Shown in pieces: positions 1 through 8,894 of a stretch of 38,615 nt of DNA. This DNA comes from Nitrospinota bacterium (lineage in GTDB: Bacteria > Nitrospinota_A > UBA7883 > JACRGQ01), in the NCBI GenBank assembly GCA_016200345.1, contig JACQEX010000003.1, positions 1-38,615 of the forward strand, in the 5' to 3' direction. How positions within the stretch are numbered: the first letter of the stretch is position 1; every line of letters starts with the position of its first letter. The notes below the pieces were generated by a model. That model did not search any database, was not told the origin of the DNA, and saw nothing but the letters and a program-made list of their open reading frames with translations. Position numbers and translations under genes: made by a program.

Positions 1-46
1 GGCTGATTTTCTACCACCTCAGCCGTACCGTCTTTTTTCTCGTCCA
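1..46 (-). CDS. Partial CDS, N-terminus only (MDEKKDGTAEVVENQP...), runs off the window edge
   Basis: Open minus-strand frame from ATG (complement of cat at 44-46) to the edge; too short to identify. Confidence 0.3.
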
Positions 47-214
47 TTTATTTGACGCCCCCAACCACTAAATTACGCTTAATTTTAACCTAATTATGTG
101 TAACTGTTTTTAAAGTCTTAAACAATTCAAACAAATAAGTTTCGGGAATTTTATCCTAATTTTGGGCGAACGTCAATAAATTAACGATAAAAACTTGTAT
201 TATGGGGAAAGGGG

Positions 215-583
215 CTATTGGGAGAAGAGGTCGAGGACTGATTCGAGCGCCGTGATTTTTTCCTTGGACTGCCTGTCGTAAATTTCCTTAAGTTTTCTGA
301 CCGAGTTTACAAACGCGATTCTTGCGCCGGCCTCTTTCAACGAACGGGCCTCGAACCGTATGTTTGCGAGGTTCCCCTCGATCGTCGGCACCCGCCCGGT
401 CAACAGCCAGTCAATGGAACAGCCGGTGCCGGCCTGGATTTTAACCAGGTTTTCGGCGGTGGGCATCCCCCCTTTTTGCCAGTAATACTGGAAAAGCCCC
501 TTTTCGACGCCAATTTTCTTGGCGAATGTGTAGGGACGCGTCCCGTCCATCAAAACCTGCAATCTCTGCCTAAACGTCCGCAT
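215..583 (-). CDS. CI/Cro-like phage-type helix-turn-helix repressor
   Basis: N-terminal HTH-like region and the CSIDWLLTGR motif typical of CI-like repressor DNA-binding domains. Confidence 0.6.
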   Translation of the reverse strand: MRTFRQRLQVLMDGTRPYTFAKKIGVEKGLFQYYWQKGGMPTAENLVKIQAGTGCSIDWLLTGRVPTIEGNLANIRFEARSLKEAGARIAFVNSVRKLKEIYDRQSKEKITALESVLDLFSQ

Positions 584-797
584 ATATCAAAACTCTCAAA
601 AAAATGATATTCTTCTTCGTATAAAATGTGCAACTTTACAAATGTCTCGGCTTCCGACCCGACGTACGCCGCAGTCCGGACTAATGACCTCGTGTCCATT
701 TTTTCGCGCCACGCCGAAACACTTAAACGCATTTTAAATGACCATAAGGTGTTTTGTCAACCGGTAAGTAAGAAATTTCAAATTGGGGAAAACCGCG

Positions 798-1463
798 ATG
801 GCCGGCCTTAAATCTTTTCAAGAGAGGCTTGAACTCCTGATTGAAAACCTTGCCGGGGGAAGGGAAAATCGGCTGGCGGAGCTTTTGGGCATCAAGCCGG
901 AGAACGTGAACAAGTGGACGAACAGGGGAAGCCTCCCCTCCTCCGAGCAACTTGAAAACATCGCCTCTAAATTAAAAATAAACATCCATTGGTTGCTGAC
1001 CGGCGAGGGGGAGATGACCGCGCCCAAAACACGGCCCGTCGGAAAAAAGGGGGCGGCCGACAAGGGGGCAAAAAGCAAAAAGACATACTGGGGCGACGTC
1101 GAGGTCTCGCTTGCCGAGGCGGGTGAACGATTGAGGGAAATACGCGGAAGCCTTTCGCTTAAACAGGCGTCCGAGATGTCCGGCGCAGGAAAAACGGCGG
1201 TAAAGAACAGCGAGGACGGACTGCAGGCGCCCGACATACAGCATCTGTACTGGGCCGCCGGATACGGCCACACAAACGCCACGTGGATTATGACCGGCGA
1301 AAACCCGGCCTCCGAACGACAGGCGGGGGAGGAAAATCGGCGCTACGGACAGCCGATTACGCCCGAGGAGCGCGAGGTGCTGGAAATGTTCCGCAACGCC
1401 CCGAAGGAGGCCCAGGAGTCCGTAAGGGCGATACTAAAAATCTACCGCGACGTAAAAAGATAA
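798..1463 (+). CDS. Protein with two tandem CI-like HTH domains
   Basis: Two HTH-like segments, each ending in a W-[LI]-[LM]-T-G-E motif (INIHWLLTGEGE and TNATWIMTGENP); probable start MAGLKSF. Confidence 0.65.
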   Translation: MAGLKSFQERLELLIENLAGGRENRLAELLGIKPENVNKWTNRGSLPSSEQLENIASKLKINIHWLLTGEGEMTAPKTRPVGKKGAADKGAKSKKTYWGDVEVSLAEAGERLREIRGSLSLKQASEMSGAGKTAVKNSEDGLQAPDIQHLYWAAGYGHTNATWIMTGENPASERQAGEENRRYGQPITPEEREVLEMFRNAPKEAQESVRAILKIYRDVKR

Positions 1464-1590
1464 ATAAGAAACCACGAAAAACACGAAAAGGCGCGAAAGA
1501 TTAAACTCATATTTACCAGTTTTTTCGTGTTTTTATGGCCACGATTTCCTGCCGTGGCGTCTTCGACTTTACGCCCACCGCGGCCTGTTT

Positions 1591-1818
1591 CTAACCGCGT
1601 CGTAGGCCGACAACATTTATCAAGTCGGCGTCAACACGGACTATAAACCTGGAGAGGTCTAGGTGCGACTCCACGCCGCCTTCAACGTTCTCCATTTCCT
1701 CGGCGTCGCCGGATGCTATCCATGCGCCGACAAGAACGAACAGGGCAAACAGGAGGATAAACAGCGCCATTTTTCCGATGCTACGCGCCTTGGGGAATTT
1801 TGAATTATCCGCGGACAT
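1591..1818 (-). CDS. Small single-TM protein
   Basis: Hydrophobic segment MALFILLFALFVLVGAWIA; GAGT SD-like element before ATG. Confidence 0.5.
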   Translation of the reverse strand: MSADNSKFPKARSIGKMALFILLFALFVLVGAWIASGDAEEMENVEGGVESHLDLSRFIVRVDADLINVVGLRRG

Positions 1819-1832
1819 TGATCACTCCTAGC

Positions 1833-2027
1833 CTAATTGTTGACGCCATGAAAAAAGACCCGACCGCCGTTTTGGTTGTTCGTGGTTAAAGACTCCATCT
1901 GCCGTTTCTCGACGGCCTCTTTGCGGATGGAAAGACCCGCGGGAACGATGGAAAGAAGAAAAACGCAGAGAACGAAGAACAACGCCCTTGCAAAAACGCC
2001 TTCCGACAATTCTTTAATAGACCTCAT
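1833..2027 (-). CDS. Small single-TM protein
   Basis: Start MRSIKELSEG preceded by GGGAGGACG; TM segment ALFFVLCVFLLSIVPAGL. Confidence 0.5.
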   Translation of the reverse strand: MRSIKELSEGVFARALFFVLCVFLLSIVPAGLSIRKEAVEKRQMESLTTNNQNGGRVFFHGVNN

Positions 2028-2275
2028 CCGACGTCCTCCCTGATAAATGCTTATTTCCGACACCAAACTTGTTCCGAACTCCGAATTCGGATAGGAGCAA
2101 ATTCAATGCCACAAGAAAAAAATTGGGTTCGACCGTCTCCATGAAAGCGGAGAGACTCTTTGTTTTCAGCTAGTTGCGAGGAGGCGTTGGCTTTTGGGGC
2201 TGATTTTTAAATTTGAAAAATGCTAAATAAAAACGGGAAAACTCCAAATTTTGTAGCCCTGATTTGGTTGTCTTG

Positions 2276-3070
2276 TTACCCGAAAAACTTCAATACCAAG
2301 CCGACCAATCCAACCGTTATCAAGGCCGGAACCGCGATTTCCCCTTTTACCAAGCCTAGTTTTAATAGGTGGATTACGAACTCCACGTCCTGTTTTAGGG
2401 ACATCTTGCTTTGCCCGGCTGTTCTTTCGATGAACACGTAGCCGACCTCGACGGTTTTATTAAATTTGCCGCGCACCAGCACTTCCAAAAATATTTTAAA
2501 TCCGCGCGGGGAAAGTTTGGAGAGGTCCACCTTGTCCCCCTTGAACAAAAAGGCCCCCGTTGTCGTGTCGCCGATTCCGCGCAGGGAAACGGGAAGGCAA
2601 ACTTTGGCGATTATGTTCGCCACGTTTGAGATGACCACGCGGTGAAACGCCCAGTCACTCGTGCCGCCCCCCGCGACCTTCCGGCTGGCAACCGCCATGT
2701 CGGCGTCCTTTTCCACCGCTGACTTATATAGGCGTAAAATCACGTCGGGCGGATGCTGGAGGTCCGCGTCCATCGCCGCCAAAAACCTCCCCCCGGCGAT
2801 TTCCCAGCCGCGCACGACGGCGGTGGCTAGCCCGCGCTCGTTTTTTCTAACAAGAACCTTGAGGTTTGGGTAGGCGGGCCTCAGCCCCTCCGCCACGTCA
2901 GCGGTGCCGTCGGGCGAATTGTCGTCCACCACTATCATTTCCAGCGTCGCGCCGGAGCCGACGAAAGTTTCGCCCACCCTGCGAACAAGCTCGGGAATGT
3001 TTTTGGCCTCGTTGTAGGCCGGGAAAACAACCGAGACATCCGGCCTTTTCGCGCCGCTATTTTGCGTCAT
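2276..3070 (-). CDS. GT2 glycosyltransferase, dolichol-phosphate mannosyltransferase (DPM1)-like
   Basis: VVFPAYNEAKNIPELV, VVDDNSPDGTADVA, AMDADLQHPP motifs; start overlaps dacB end. Confidence 0.85.
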   Translation of the reverse strand: MTQNSGAKRPDVSVVFPAYNEAKNIPELVRRVGETFVGSGATLEMIVVDDNSPDGTADVAEGLRPAYPNLKVLVRKNERGLATAVVRGWEIAGGRFLAAMDADLQHPPDVILRLYKSAVEKDADMAVASRKVAGGGTSDWAFHRVVISNVANIIAKVCLPVSLRGIGDTTTGAFLFKGDKVDLSKLSPRGFKIFLEVLVRGKFNKTVEVGYVFIERTAGQSKMSLKQDVEFVIHLLKLGLVKGEIAVPALITVGLVGLVLKFFG

Positions 3071-4472
3071 GCACCCCTTCCATTTCCAAAACAAGGCGGT
3101 TTTGTATGTGGTGCTCCATGCCGTTTCTGCACGGGAGGTCGTTGAAGATAATCGAGAAGGCCATGACCTCGCCCGACTTAAGCGGATAGTAGCCGCTTAG
3201 CGAGCTTACAAAATCGAGGGTTCCGGTCTTGACCCTGACGGACGAGCCGACGTCCCTTTTTCTGGCCGAGCCGTCCTTTCCCATCACGGCGAGCGAGGAG
3301 ATGAACTCCGGCCCCCCCTCGAACTCCTTGTACATTTTTCCCAGCACGTCCACAAGAAGCGAGCAGGACACCCTGTTTGCCTTGCTAAGGCCCGAGCCGT
3401 CCGCCAGATGGAACCTGTTTGCAAACCCCCACGAGCCGAGAAGTTTTTCTACCGCCGAAAGCCCCTTGCCGACTGTGCCGGGGCTGGACACCTCCTCGGC
3501 GCCAAGGGTTTTTATAAGCTGTTCCGCCATGAAGTTGTTGCTGAATTTGTTCATGTCCGCCACCTGGTTCATAAGCGGTGCCGACGAGTGGACGAAAAGT
3601 TTTTTAAGCGGCCTTGCGGACTGCGTGTGCGTCACCGTCCCCTCCACGGTCACGCCGGCGTTTTTAAGCATCTCGTGCAGGGTCTGGCCGAAGTATTGGA
3701 CCGGATCCATGACGGCCCGGTAAAAAGTCCTTTCGCCGGTACCGGGGCGCACCCTGCCGATGACCTCCAGAATTTCGCCGCCCCCCGGCCTCGGCTTCAG
3801 CCGTATGGCGACGAACGTCCTTCCCCCGCCGCCAATCGGCGACATGTGGTTCACCACCGTAAAATAAGGGGTCTGCGGATCCGTCGCCACAACGGGGCGC
3901 GAGTTGGCGTTGTCCGGCGGGTAGACCATCACGGTTACGGTGTTGAAGTTTAGCGACAACGCCCCCTGCGGGGCCTCGTAGGATTTATGTATGGATGAGA
4001 TGCGCCACCCGATGGGGTACGGCTCCGAGTCGAAATATCCGTCGTCCATCACGAGGTTCCCCTTGATGGTTTTTATCCCGCGTTTTCGCACCTCGTTCGC
4101 GATGAGCCACATGTCCTCCGTCACCAGATGCGGATCCCCCCTGCCGCTCACCACGAGGTCGCCGTGCAACGTCTCGCCCGATTTTTCGCCGTCGTAGGAG
4201 ACGAGGGTCGGGAATTTGTACCACGGCTTGAGCCTGCTAAGCGCGGCGGCGGCGGTGATTATCTTCATGTTGGAGGCGGGCACCATCGGCTCGTCCGCGT
4301 TTCTTTGGTAATAGACCTTGTTTGATTGCATGGACTTGACCTCCACGCAGACCTTCCCCCGTTTAAGGCAGGGGTTGTTTAATATTTTGTCTATCCTGCC
4401 TTCAAAGCTCTCCGCGAAGGCGAACGACGGAAGCAAAAGCGCAAAAGCGGGGAAAAAGAGGATTTTTTTCAT
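3057..4472 (-). CDS. dacB: D-alanyl-D-alanine carboxypeptidase/endopeptidase (PBP4 family)
   Basis: Signal peptide, PASNMKIITAAAAL (SxxK), DGSGLSKANRVS, VKTGTLDFVSSLSGY (KTG). Confidence 0.85.
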   Translation of the reverse strand: MKKILFFPAFALLLPSFAFAESFEGRIDKILNNPCLKRGKVCVEVKSMQSNKVYYQRNADEPMVPASNMKIITAAAALSRLKPWYKFPTLVSYDGEKSGETLHGDLVVSGRGDPHLVTEDMWLIANEVRKRGIKTIKGNLVMDDGYFDSEPYPIGWRISSIHKSYEAPQGALSLNFNTVTVMVYPPDNANSRPVVATDPQTPYFTVVNHMSPIGGGGRTFVAIRLKPRPGGGEILEVIGRVRPGTGERTFYRAVMDPVQYFGQTLHEMLKNAGVTVEGTVTHTQSARPLKKLFVHSSAPLMNQVADMNKFSNNFMAEQLIKTLGAEEVSSPGTVGKGLSAVEKLLGSWGFANRFHLADGSGLSKANRVSCSLLVDVLGKMYKEFEGGPEFISSLAVMGKDGSARKRDVGSSVRVKTGTLDFVSSLSGYYPLKSGEVMAFSIIFNDLPCRNGMEHHIQNRLVLEMEGVHDAK

Positions 4473-4581
4473 GTCTGTCTTACTTTAAACGGCGGCATTT
4501 CAATTGAAATTATATACCAACGCATGACGGGGATTTGGTAAAAAGAAGCCGGCGACTTTAAGGGGCCGCCGGCCATTATTC

Positions 4582-4983
4582 TTAACGTTTGGAGAACTGG
4601 AAGCGTTTGCGCGCGCCCTTTTGTCCGTATTTCTTTCTTTCCTTGACGCGCGAGTCGCGGGTCAAAAGCCCGTTTTTCTTGAGGGATTTCCTCAACTCCG
4701 GGTTCAGGCGGATGAGCGCCCTTGCAATGCCGTGGCGCATCGCGCCGCACTGGCCGGTCTTCCCGCCCCCTTTTACGGTGGCCTTGATGTCCAGCTTTTC
4801 TCCGGTGGCGGTGACTGCCAGCGGCTGTTTTACGATCATCTCGGAGGAGAGCCTCTTAAAATAGTCGGCCAGCGGCAGGCCGTTCACGACAATTTTCCCG
4901 GTGCCCGGGGTGAGCCACACGCGTGCGGAGGAGGTTTTCCTTCGTCCGCTGGCGTAGGTTTTGTTGGAAGTCGCGGTCGCCAT
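4582..4983 (-). CDS. rpsI: 30S ribosomal protein S9
   Basis: [14 protein letters not shown] start and C-terminal [24 protein letters not shown]. Confidence 0.97.
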   Translation of the reverse strand: MATATSNKTYASGRRKTSSARVWLTPGTGKIVVNGLPLADYFKRLSSEMIVKQPLAVTATGEKLDIKATVKGGGKTGQCGAMRHGIARALIRLNPELRKSLKKNGLLTRDSRVKERKKYGQKGARKRFQFSKR

Positions 4984-4986
4984 CTT

Positions 4987-5427
4987 TTATATCTCCATCT
5001 TGTGCGCCTGCTGTGCGACGTGCGGATGCTCGCCGGCGGCGTAGACTTTAAGTTTTCTTAGGAACTGCGCCCTAAGCTTGTTTCCGGGCAACATCCCGAA
5101 AACCGCCTTCTCTATCACGCGCTCCGGGTGCTTGGCGATCATTTCGGAGGCCTTGGCGCTCCTCATGTGCCCCACATAGCCGGTGTGGTGGTAGTAGATT
5201 TTGCTGTTCAGCTTGTCGCCGGTGAACTTCACCTTGGCGGCGTTGATGACGATTACGTGGCCGCCCGTGTCAATGTGCGGGGTGTAGGTCGGCTTGTCCT
5301 TGCCGCGCAAAATGTTGGCGACCTTCACGGCGAGCTTCCCAAGGACGACGTCCGTGGCGTCGACTATGTGCCACTTTTTGTCGGCGTCGGTAAAATCTTC
5401 TTTTCTGGCAAAATATGTACTTTTCAT
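4987..5427 (-). CDS. rplM: 50S ribosomal protein L13
   Basis: WHIVDATDVVLGKLAVKVANILRGKDKPTYTPHIDTGGHVIVINAAKVKFTG; adjacent to rpsI. Confidence 0.97.
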   Translation of the reverse strand: MKSTYFARKEDFTDADKKWHIVDATDVVLGKLAVKVANILRGKDKPTYTPHIDTGGHVIVINAAKVKFTGDKLNSKIYYHHTGYVGHMRSAKASEMIAKHPERVIEKAVFGMLPGNKLRAQFLRKLKVYAAGEHPHVAQQAHKMEI

Positions 5428-5460
5428 TTTCCTATCCAATTAGTTTTTAAACGAACGGTG

Positions 5461-5488
5461 ATTATAGACAATTAAAACCTTTTGTCAA
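5461..5488 (-). promoter_or_regulatory. Predicted sigma70 promoter for rplM-rpsI
   Basis: Complement reads TTGACA-16 nt-TATAAT upstream of rplM. Confidence 0.75.
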
Positions 5489-5542
5489 CCACTTTGTTGC
5501 CGCTTATTTTCCGCCCCCGTTTTCGGTAGGCACGGGCCGGTA

Positions 5543-5564
5543 GGTACAGGTTTTAACCTGTACC
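5543..5564. repeat. Palindromic hairpin GGTACAGGTT-TT-AACCTGTACC
   Basis: 10-bp perfect arms; followed by a second hairpin TGCCGC-gcaa-GCGGCA (5566-5581). Confidence 0.8.
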
Positions 5565-5618
5565 CTGCCGCGCAAGCGGCAAGCCTTCCCAATTTCGCGT
5601 AGGCCCCCGCACCCCGGC

Positions 5619-5942
5619 TCAATCAACCAACATTTCTTTGACAACGGCTTTTACCCTCTCTATAGCCTCGCCGCTTATCTTGCCCGCCTTTTTAATAAGC
5701 CTGCCTCTGTCCACCGTTCGTATCTGGTCAAGAACCACCCATCCGGTTTTTCCGCCGAAGGTAAGCTTAATCCGCGAGGGGTAGTCGTGGGATACCGTTG
5801 TCATCGGGGCCACGATGACGGTTTGGATGCTCCTGTTCATTTCGTCGGGGGAGATTAGAAGGCAGGGCCGTTTCTTTTTTATCTCGTGTCCGACCGTGGG
5901 ACTAAGGTCTATAAAAAAGACCTCGTATTGCCTTATTTCCAT
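5619..5942 (-). CDS. mazF: MazF/PemK-family toxin endoribonuclease
   Basis: MEIRQYEVFFIDLSPTVGHEIKKKRPCLLISPDEMN...TVIVAPMTT...GWVVLDQIRTVDRGRL. Confidence 0.9.
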   Translation of the reverse strand: MEIRQYEVFFIDLSPTVGHEIKKKRPCLLISPDEMNRSIQTVIVAPMTTVSHDYPSRIKLTFGGKTGWVVLDQIRTVDRGRLIKKAGKISGEAIERVKAVVKEMLVD

Positions 5943-6155
5943 TCCCAATCGGCCAATTCCGAGTCCAAGCCCTTGTCCAACAGCTTGTCCTCTTTCCTAT
6001 CGTGCATGAGGCCAAAGGCCTTTTCCCATCCCTCCCTCGGCCTATTTTTTAACGGCCTAAGGACGATTGAATTGGCCTCCAAGGTGAGTTCCACATGGCT
6101 TTCTATCTTAGCCTGCTTTAGAATCGGGGCCGGAACCCTAATCCCTTTCGGGTAC
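5933..6155 (-). pseudogene. mazE: MazE-like antitoxin reading frame without a canonical start
   Basis: Frame reads ...KGIRVPAPILKQAKIESHVELTLEANSIVLRPLKNRPREGWEKAFGLMHDRKEDKLLDKGLDSELADWEWK*, overlapping the mazF ATG. Upstream the frame runs into an inverted repeat and a TGA with no ATG, GTG or TTG. Confidence 0.7.
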
Positions 6156-6224
6156 GGGGTCAGACCTTGACATTTGATAAACTTTCAAAAAACACATGAA
6201 TGTCAAATGTCAAGGTCTGACCCC
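6156..6224. repeat. 22-bp perfect inverted repeat (GGGGTCAGACCTTGACATTTGA / TCAAATGTCAAGGTCTGACCCC) with 25-nt spacer
   Basis: Arms 6156-6177 and 6203-6224 are exact reverse complements. Confidence 0.9.
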
Positions 6225-6587
6225 CATTCTGCTGACCCCATTCTGTTTGTTTGCATAAGGAGATTGTTGGACGCGACTACCTGTGCACTTCCGCGTTCGC
6301 TCCAGCGCAAAAAACCCCAAAAATGCAAAAAATGTCAATAATGCAAAAAGCGCAAAAGCCCTCCGCCCTGATACGGGGTATAAATGATGGATGATAAATA
6401 ACAGAATTCAGAATAAAGAAGTAAGGAGACGGAAGAAAGGGGACGGTTGCCTAATTCTTAAAGGTGCTGGATCCCTCGGCAACCTTGGACGGCCTTATTT
6501 ACTCCGTCGCTCTAATTTATGCTTATTAAGTCTAAATATTCCACGGGAGCTCATGGGCCGGGATGACAATCGGGGCGGGGAAGAGGC

Positions 6588-6892
6588 AAACCACGAAAGG
6601 CGCGAAAGAACACGAAAGGGCGCCGGGGGGTTGGTGAGTTCAAAGCCTCTGATTCTTACCTCATGCCGGAGGCATGGACACTTTATGCCTATTTTATGGA
6701 AAGAGTACATGGCGGAGGCCATGTACCTACCGGGGAGGGGAAGGGGGATGTACAAAGCAGAGGCTTTGTACCCACCAGAAAAAGGAAAAAAGGCATGGAC
6801 ATATCGGTCAAACTGGACAAACTGGACAGGGAGGCGGGAAAGGAAACCACGAAAGGCGCGAAAGAACACGAAAGGGCGCCGGGGGGTTGGTG
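6588..6892. repeat. 49-bp direct repeat, two copies, of the CACGAAA-rich type
   Basis: aaaccacgaaaggcgcgaaagaacacgaaagggcgccggggggttggtg at 6588-6636 and 6844-6892. Confidence 0.9.
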
Positions 6893-6911
6893 TACACCCT
6901 GAAGGGTGTAC
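6662..6911. repeat. Cluster of four hairpins with variable arms
   Basis: CATGCC-gga-GGCATG (6662-6676); GTACATGGC-ggag-GCCATGTAC (6705-6726); GTACAAAGC-agag-GCTTTGTAC (6750-6771); GTACACCC-tgaa-GGGTGTAC (6892-6911); the last three are followed by CYACC. Confidence 0.85.
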
Positions 6912-7041
6912 CCACCGGGGAAGGAGAGGGGAAAATGGCGTTTCATCTTTGCGTTGACCCAAAGTTAAACCGGTGTTGATTTTGGGCGGTGAATAAAATA
7001 GCATCGTCCATTCCAAGGTATATAATGTAACCATTAATTTA

Positions 7042-7647
7042 TTGGGGGTTGCCATTAAAGAAAAAATAGCCATCGCAAACGACCACGCGGGCCTTCAACT
7101 TAAAGAAACAGTGAAGGAACTTCTCCGGCACAAGGGGTACGAGGTGGACGACCTCGGAACCAACACCGCCGCGTCGGTGGACTACCCGGACTTCGGCCAG
7201 CTGGTGGCCCAGCGTATAACCTCCGGCGCAAACAAAAGGGCCGTCCTGATATGTGGAACCGGCATAGGCATGAGCATAACCGCCAACCGCTTTCCCGGCG
7301 TGCGCGCCGCGCTTTGCAACGACAGCTACACCGCGCGTATGAGCAGACTGCACAACGACTCCAACGTGCTGGTAATCGGCGGCAGGGTCGTCGGGCCGGC
7401 GCTTGCCGAGGAAATCGTCTCCGTCTGGCTGGACGCCGCCTTCGAAGGGGGGCGACACGCCAGACGACTGGACAAGATTGACAAGGACAGGGTGGAGACA
7501 ATCGTCCACAGGGTCGTCGCAAGGTACCTCGACAAGCTCGAGGAGGTCGACCACGGGACGCTTGAAAAAATGGTTGAGGAGGCCGTTGACACGGTCATAT
7601 CCGAAAACGGAATGAAAGTTACCGACGATAAAAAGGGGGACAAGTGA
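7042..7647 (+). CDS. rpiB: Ribose-5-phosphate isomerase B with ~55-aa C-terminal extension
   Basis: [78 protein letters not shown] at 7021. Confidence 0.9.
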   Translation: MGVAIKEKIAIANDHAGLQLKETVKELLRHKGYEVDDLGTNTAASVDYPDFGQLVAQRITSGANKRAVLICGTGIGMSITANRFPGVRAALCNDSYTARMSRLHNDSNVLVIGGRVVGPALAEEIVSVWLDAAFEGGRHARRLDKIDKDRVETIVHRVVARYLDKLEEVDHGTLEKMVEEAVDTVISENGMKVTDDKKGDK

Positions 7648-8894
7648 CCACGCATCTTTCAAGAACCGATCCGGAGATATACAACGTAATCCGAAACGAG
7701 ACCGTCCGCCAGGCCTCCACGCTGGAGATGATCGCGTCGGAAAACTTCGTCTCCGAGGCGGTGCTGGAGGCGCAGGGTTCCGTGCTGACCAACAAGTACG
7801 CCGAGGGGTACCCCGGCAAGCGGTATTACGGCGGGTGCGAGTTTGTGGACGTCGCCGAATCGCTCGCCATCGAGCGGGCGAAAAAACTTTTCGGCGTGGA
7901 CCACGCGAACGTACAGCCGCATTCCGGCACCCAGGCCAACACCGCCGTACTCATGGCGGCGCTAAAGCCGGGCGACACTATTTTGGGGATGAACCTAAGC
8001 CACGGCGGGCACCTTTCCCACGGGCATCCGTTGAATATTTCCGGCAGGCTCTTCAAGGTGGCGGCCTACGGCGTGAACAAGGACACCGAACGGGTGGAGG
8101 CGGACGAGCTTTTAAAAATCGCGCGGGAGACGAACCCGAAATTAATAATCGCCGGCTGGTCGGCCTATCCGCGCGTTTTGGACTTTTCGGCGTTCCGCAA
8201 GGCGGCGGACGAGGTGGGCGCGATATTGATGACCGACATGGCGCACTTCGCGGGGCTGGTGGCGGCCGGCATACACCCCTCGCCAGTGCCGTACAGCGAT
8301 TTTGTGACAACAACCACGCACAAGACGCTTCGCGGGCCGCGGGGCGGCATGAGCATGTGCACCGCGAAATACGCGAAGGAGTTGGACACCGCGCTTTTCC
8401 CCGGAATACAGGGGGGGCCGCTTATGCACGTAATCGCGGCGAAGGCGGTTGCCTTTAAGGAGGCGTTGGAGCCGGAGTTTAAGGAGTACCAGGCGCAAAT
8501 CGTAAAAAATTGCCGCGCGTTGGCGGAGGAGCTTATCGGGCACGGGTTCCGCCTTGTTTCCGGCGGCACGGACGTGCACCTTCTTCTGCTGGATTTGCGC
8601 TCCAAAAAAATCACGGGCAAGACGGCGCAGGCCGCGCTGGAAAAGGCGGGGATAACAACGAACAAGAACACCATACCGTTCGACCCGGAGAAGCCGATGG
8701 TGACGAGCGGGATACGAATCGGCACCCCCGCGCTGACCACGCGCGGAATGAAGGAGGAGCAGATGAGGACTATCGGCAAATGGATTGCCGAGGTTCTAAA
8801 CAGCCCGGACAACGACACGGTGGCAAACGCCGTCCGCGCGAAGGCCGAGGAAATGTCCAAGGAATTTCCGCTCTACGCCTCCAGACTAAAATGA
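7644..8894 (+). CDS. glyA: Serine hydroxymethyltransferase
   Basis: [40 protein letters not shown]...[14 protein letters not shown]. Confidence 0.97.
   Translation: MTTHLSRTDPEIYNVIRNETVRQASTLEMIASENFVSEAVLEAQGSVLTNKYAEGYPGKRYYGGCEFVDVAESLAIERAKKLFGVDHANVQPHSGTQANTAVLMAALKPGDTILGMNLSHGGHLSHGHPLNISGRLFKVAAYGVNKDTERVEADELLKIARETNPKLIIAGWSAYPRVLDFSAFRKAADEVGAILMTDMAHFAGLVAAGIHPSPVPYSDFVTTTTHKTLRGPRGGMSMCTAKYAKELDTALFPGIQGGPLMHVIAAKAVAFKEALEPEFKEYQAQIVKNCRALAEELIGHGFRLVSGGTDVHLLLLDLRSKKITGKTAQAALEKAGITTNKNTIPFDPEKPMVTSGIRIGTPALTTRGMKEEQMRTIGKWIAEVLNSPDNDTVANAVRAKAEEMSKEFPLYASRLK

Noticed and set aside
2100-2200. Possible c-di-GMP (GEMM-type) riboswitch near ctccatgaaagcggag
   Set aside because: Only a simple short stem; the conserved GEMM sequence blocks are not present and no suitable downstream gene is oriented from it.
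3408-3953. Long antisense ORFs opposite dacB, rplM, nrdR, glyA, motB and similar genes
   Set aside because: Shadow ORFs from GC-biased codon positions opposite confidently identified genes.
6588-6911. CRISPR-like array from the repeated CACGAAA units and hairpins
   Set aside because: Only two exact 49-bp copies, about 200 bp apart and interrupted by unrelated hairpins; no regular spacers and no cas genes.
6391-6979. Overlapping ORFs on both strands in the repeat zone (188, 192, 101, 85 aa)
   Set aside because: Composed of repeat and hairpin sequence with odd Arg/Gly/Pro composition and no family motif; treated as non-coding.
8510-8890. 279-aa ORF start upstream of nrdR
   Set aside because: The added N-terminal part lies within glyA in another frame and is not NrdR-like; the real start is ATG 8891.
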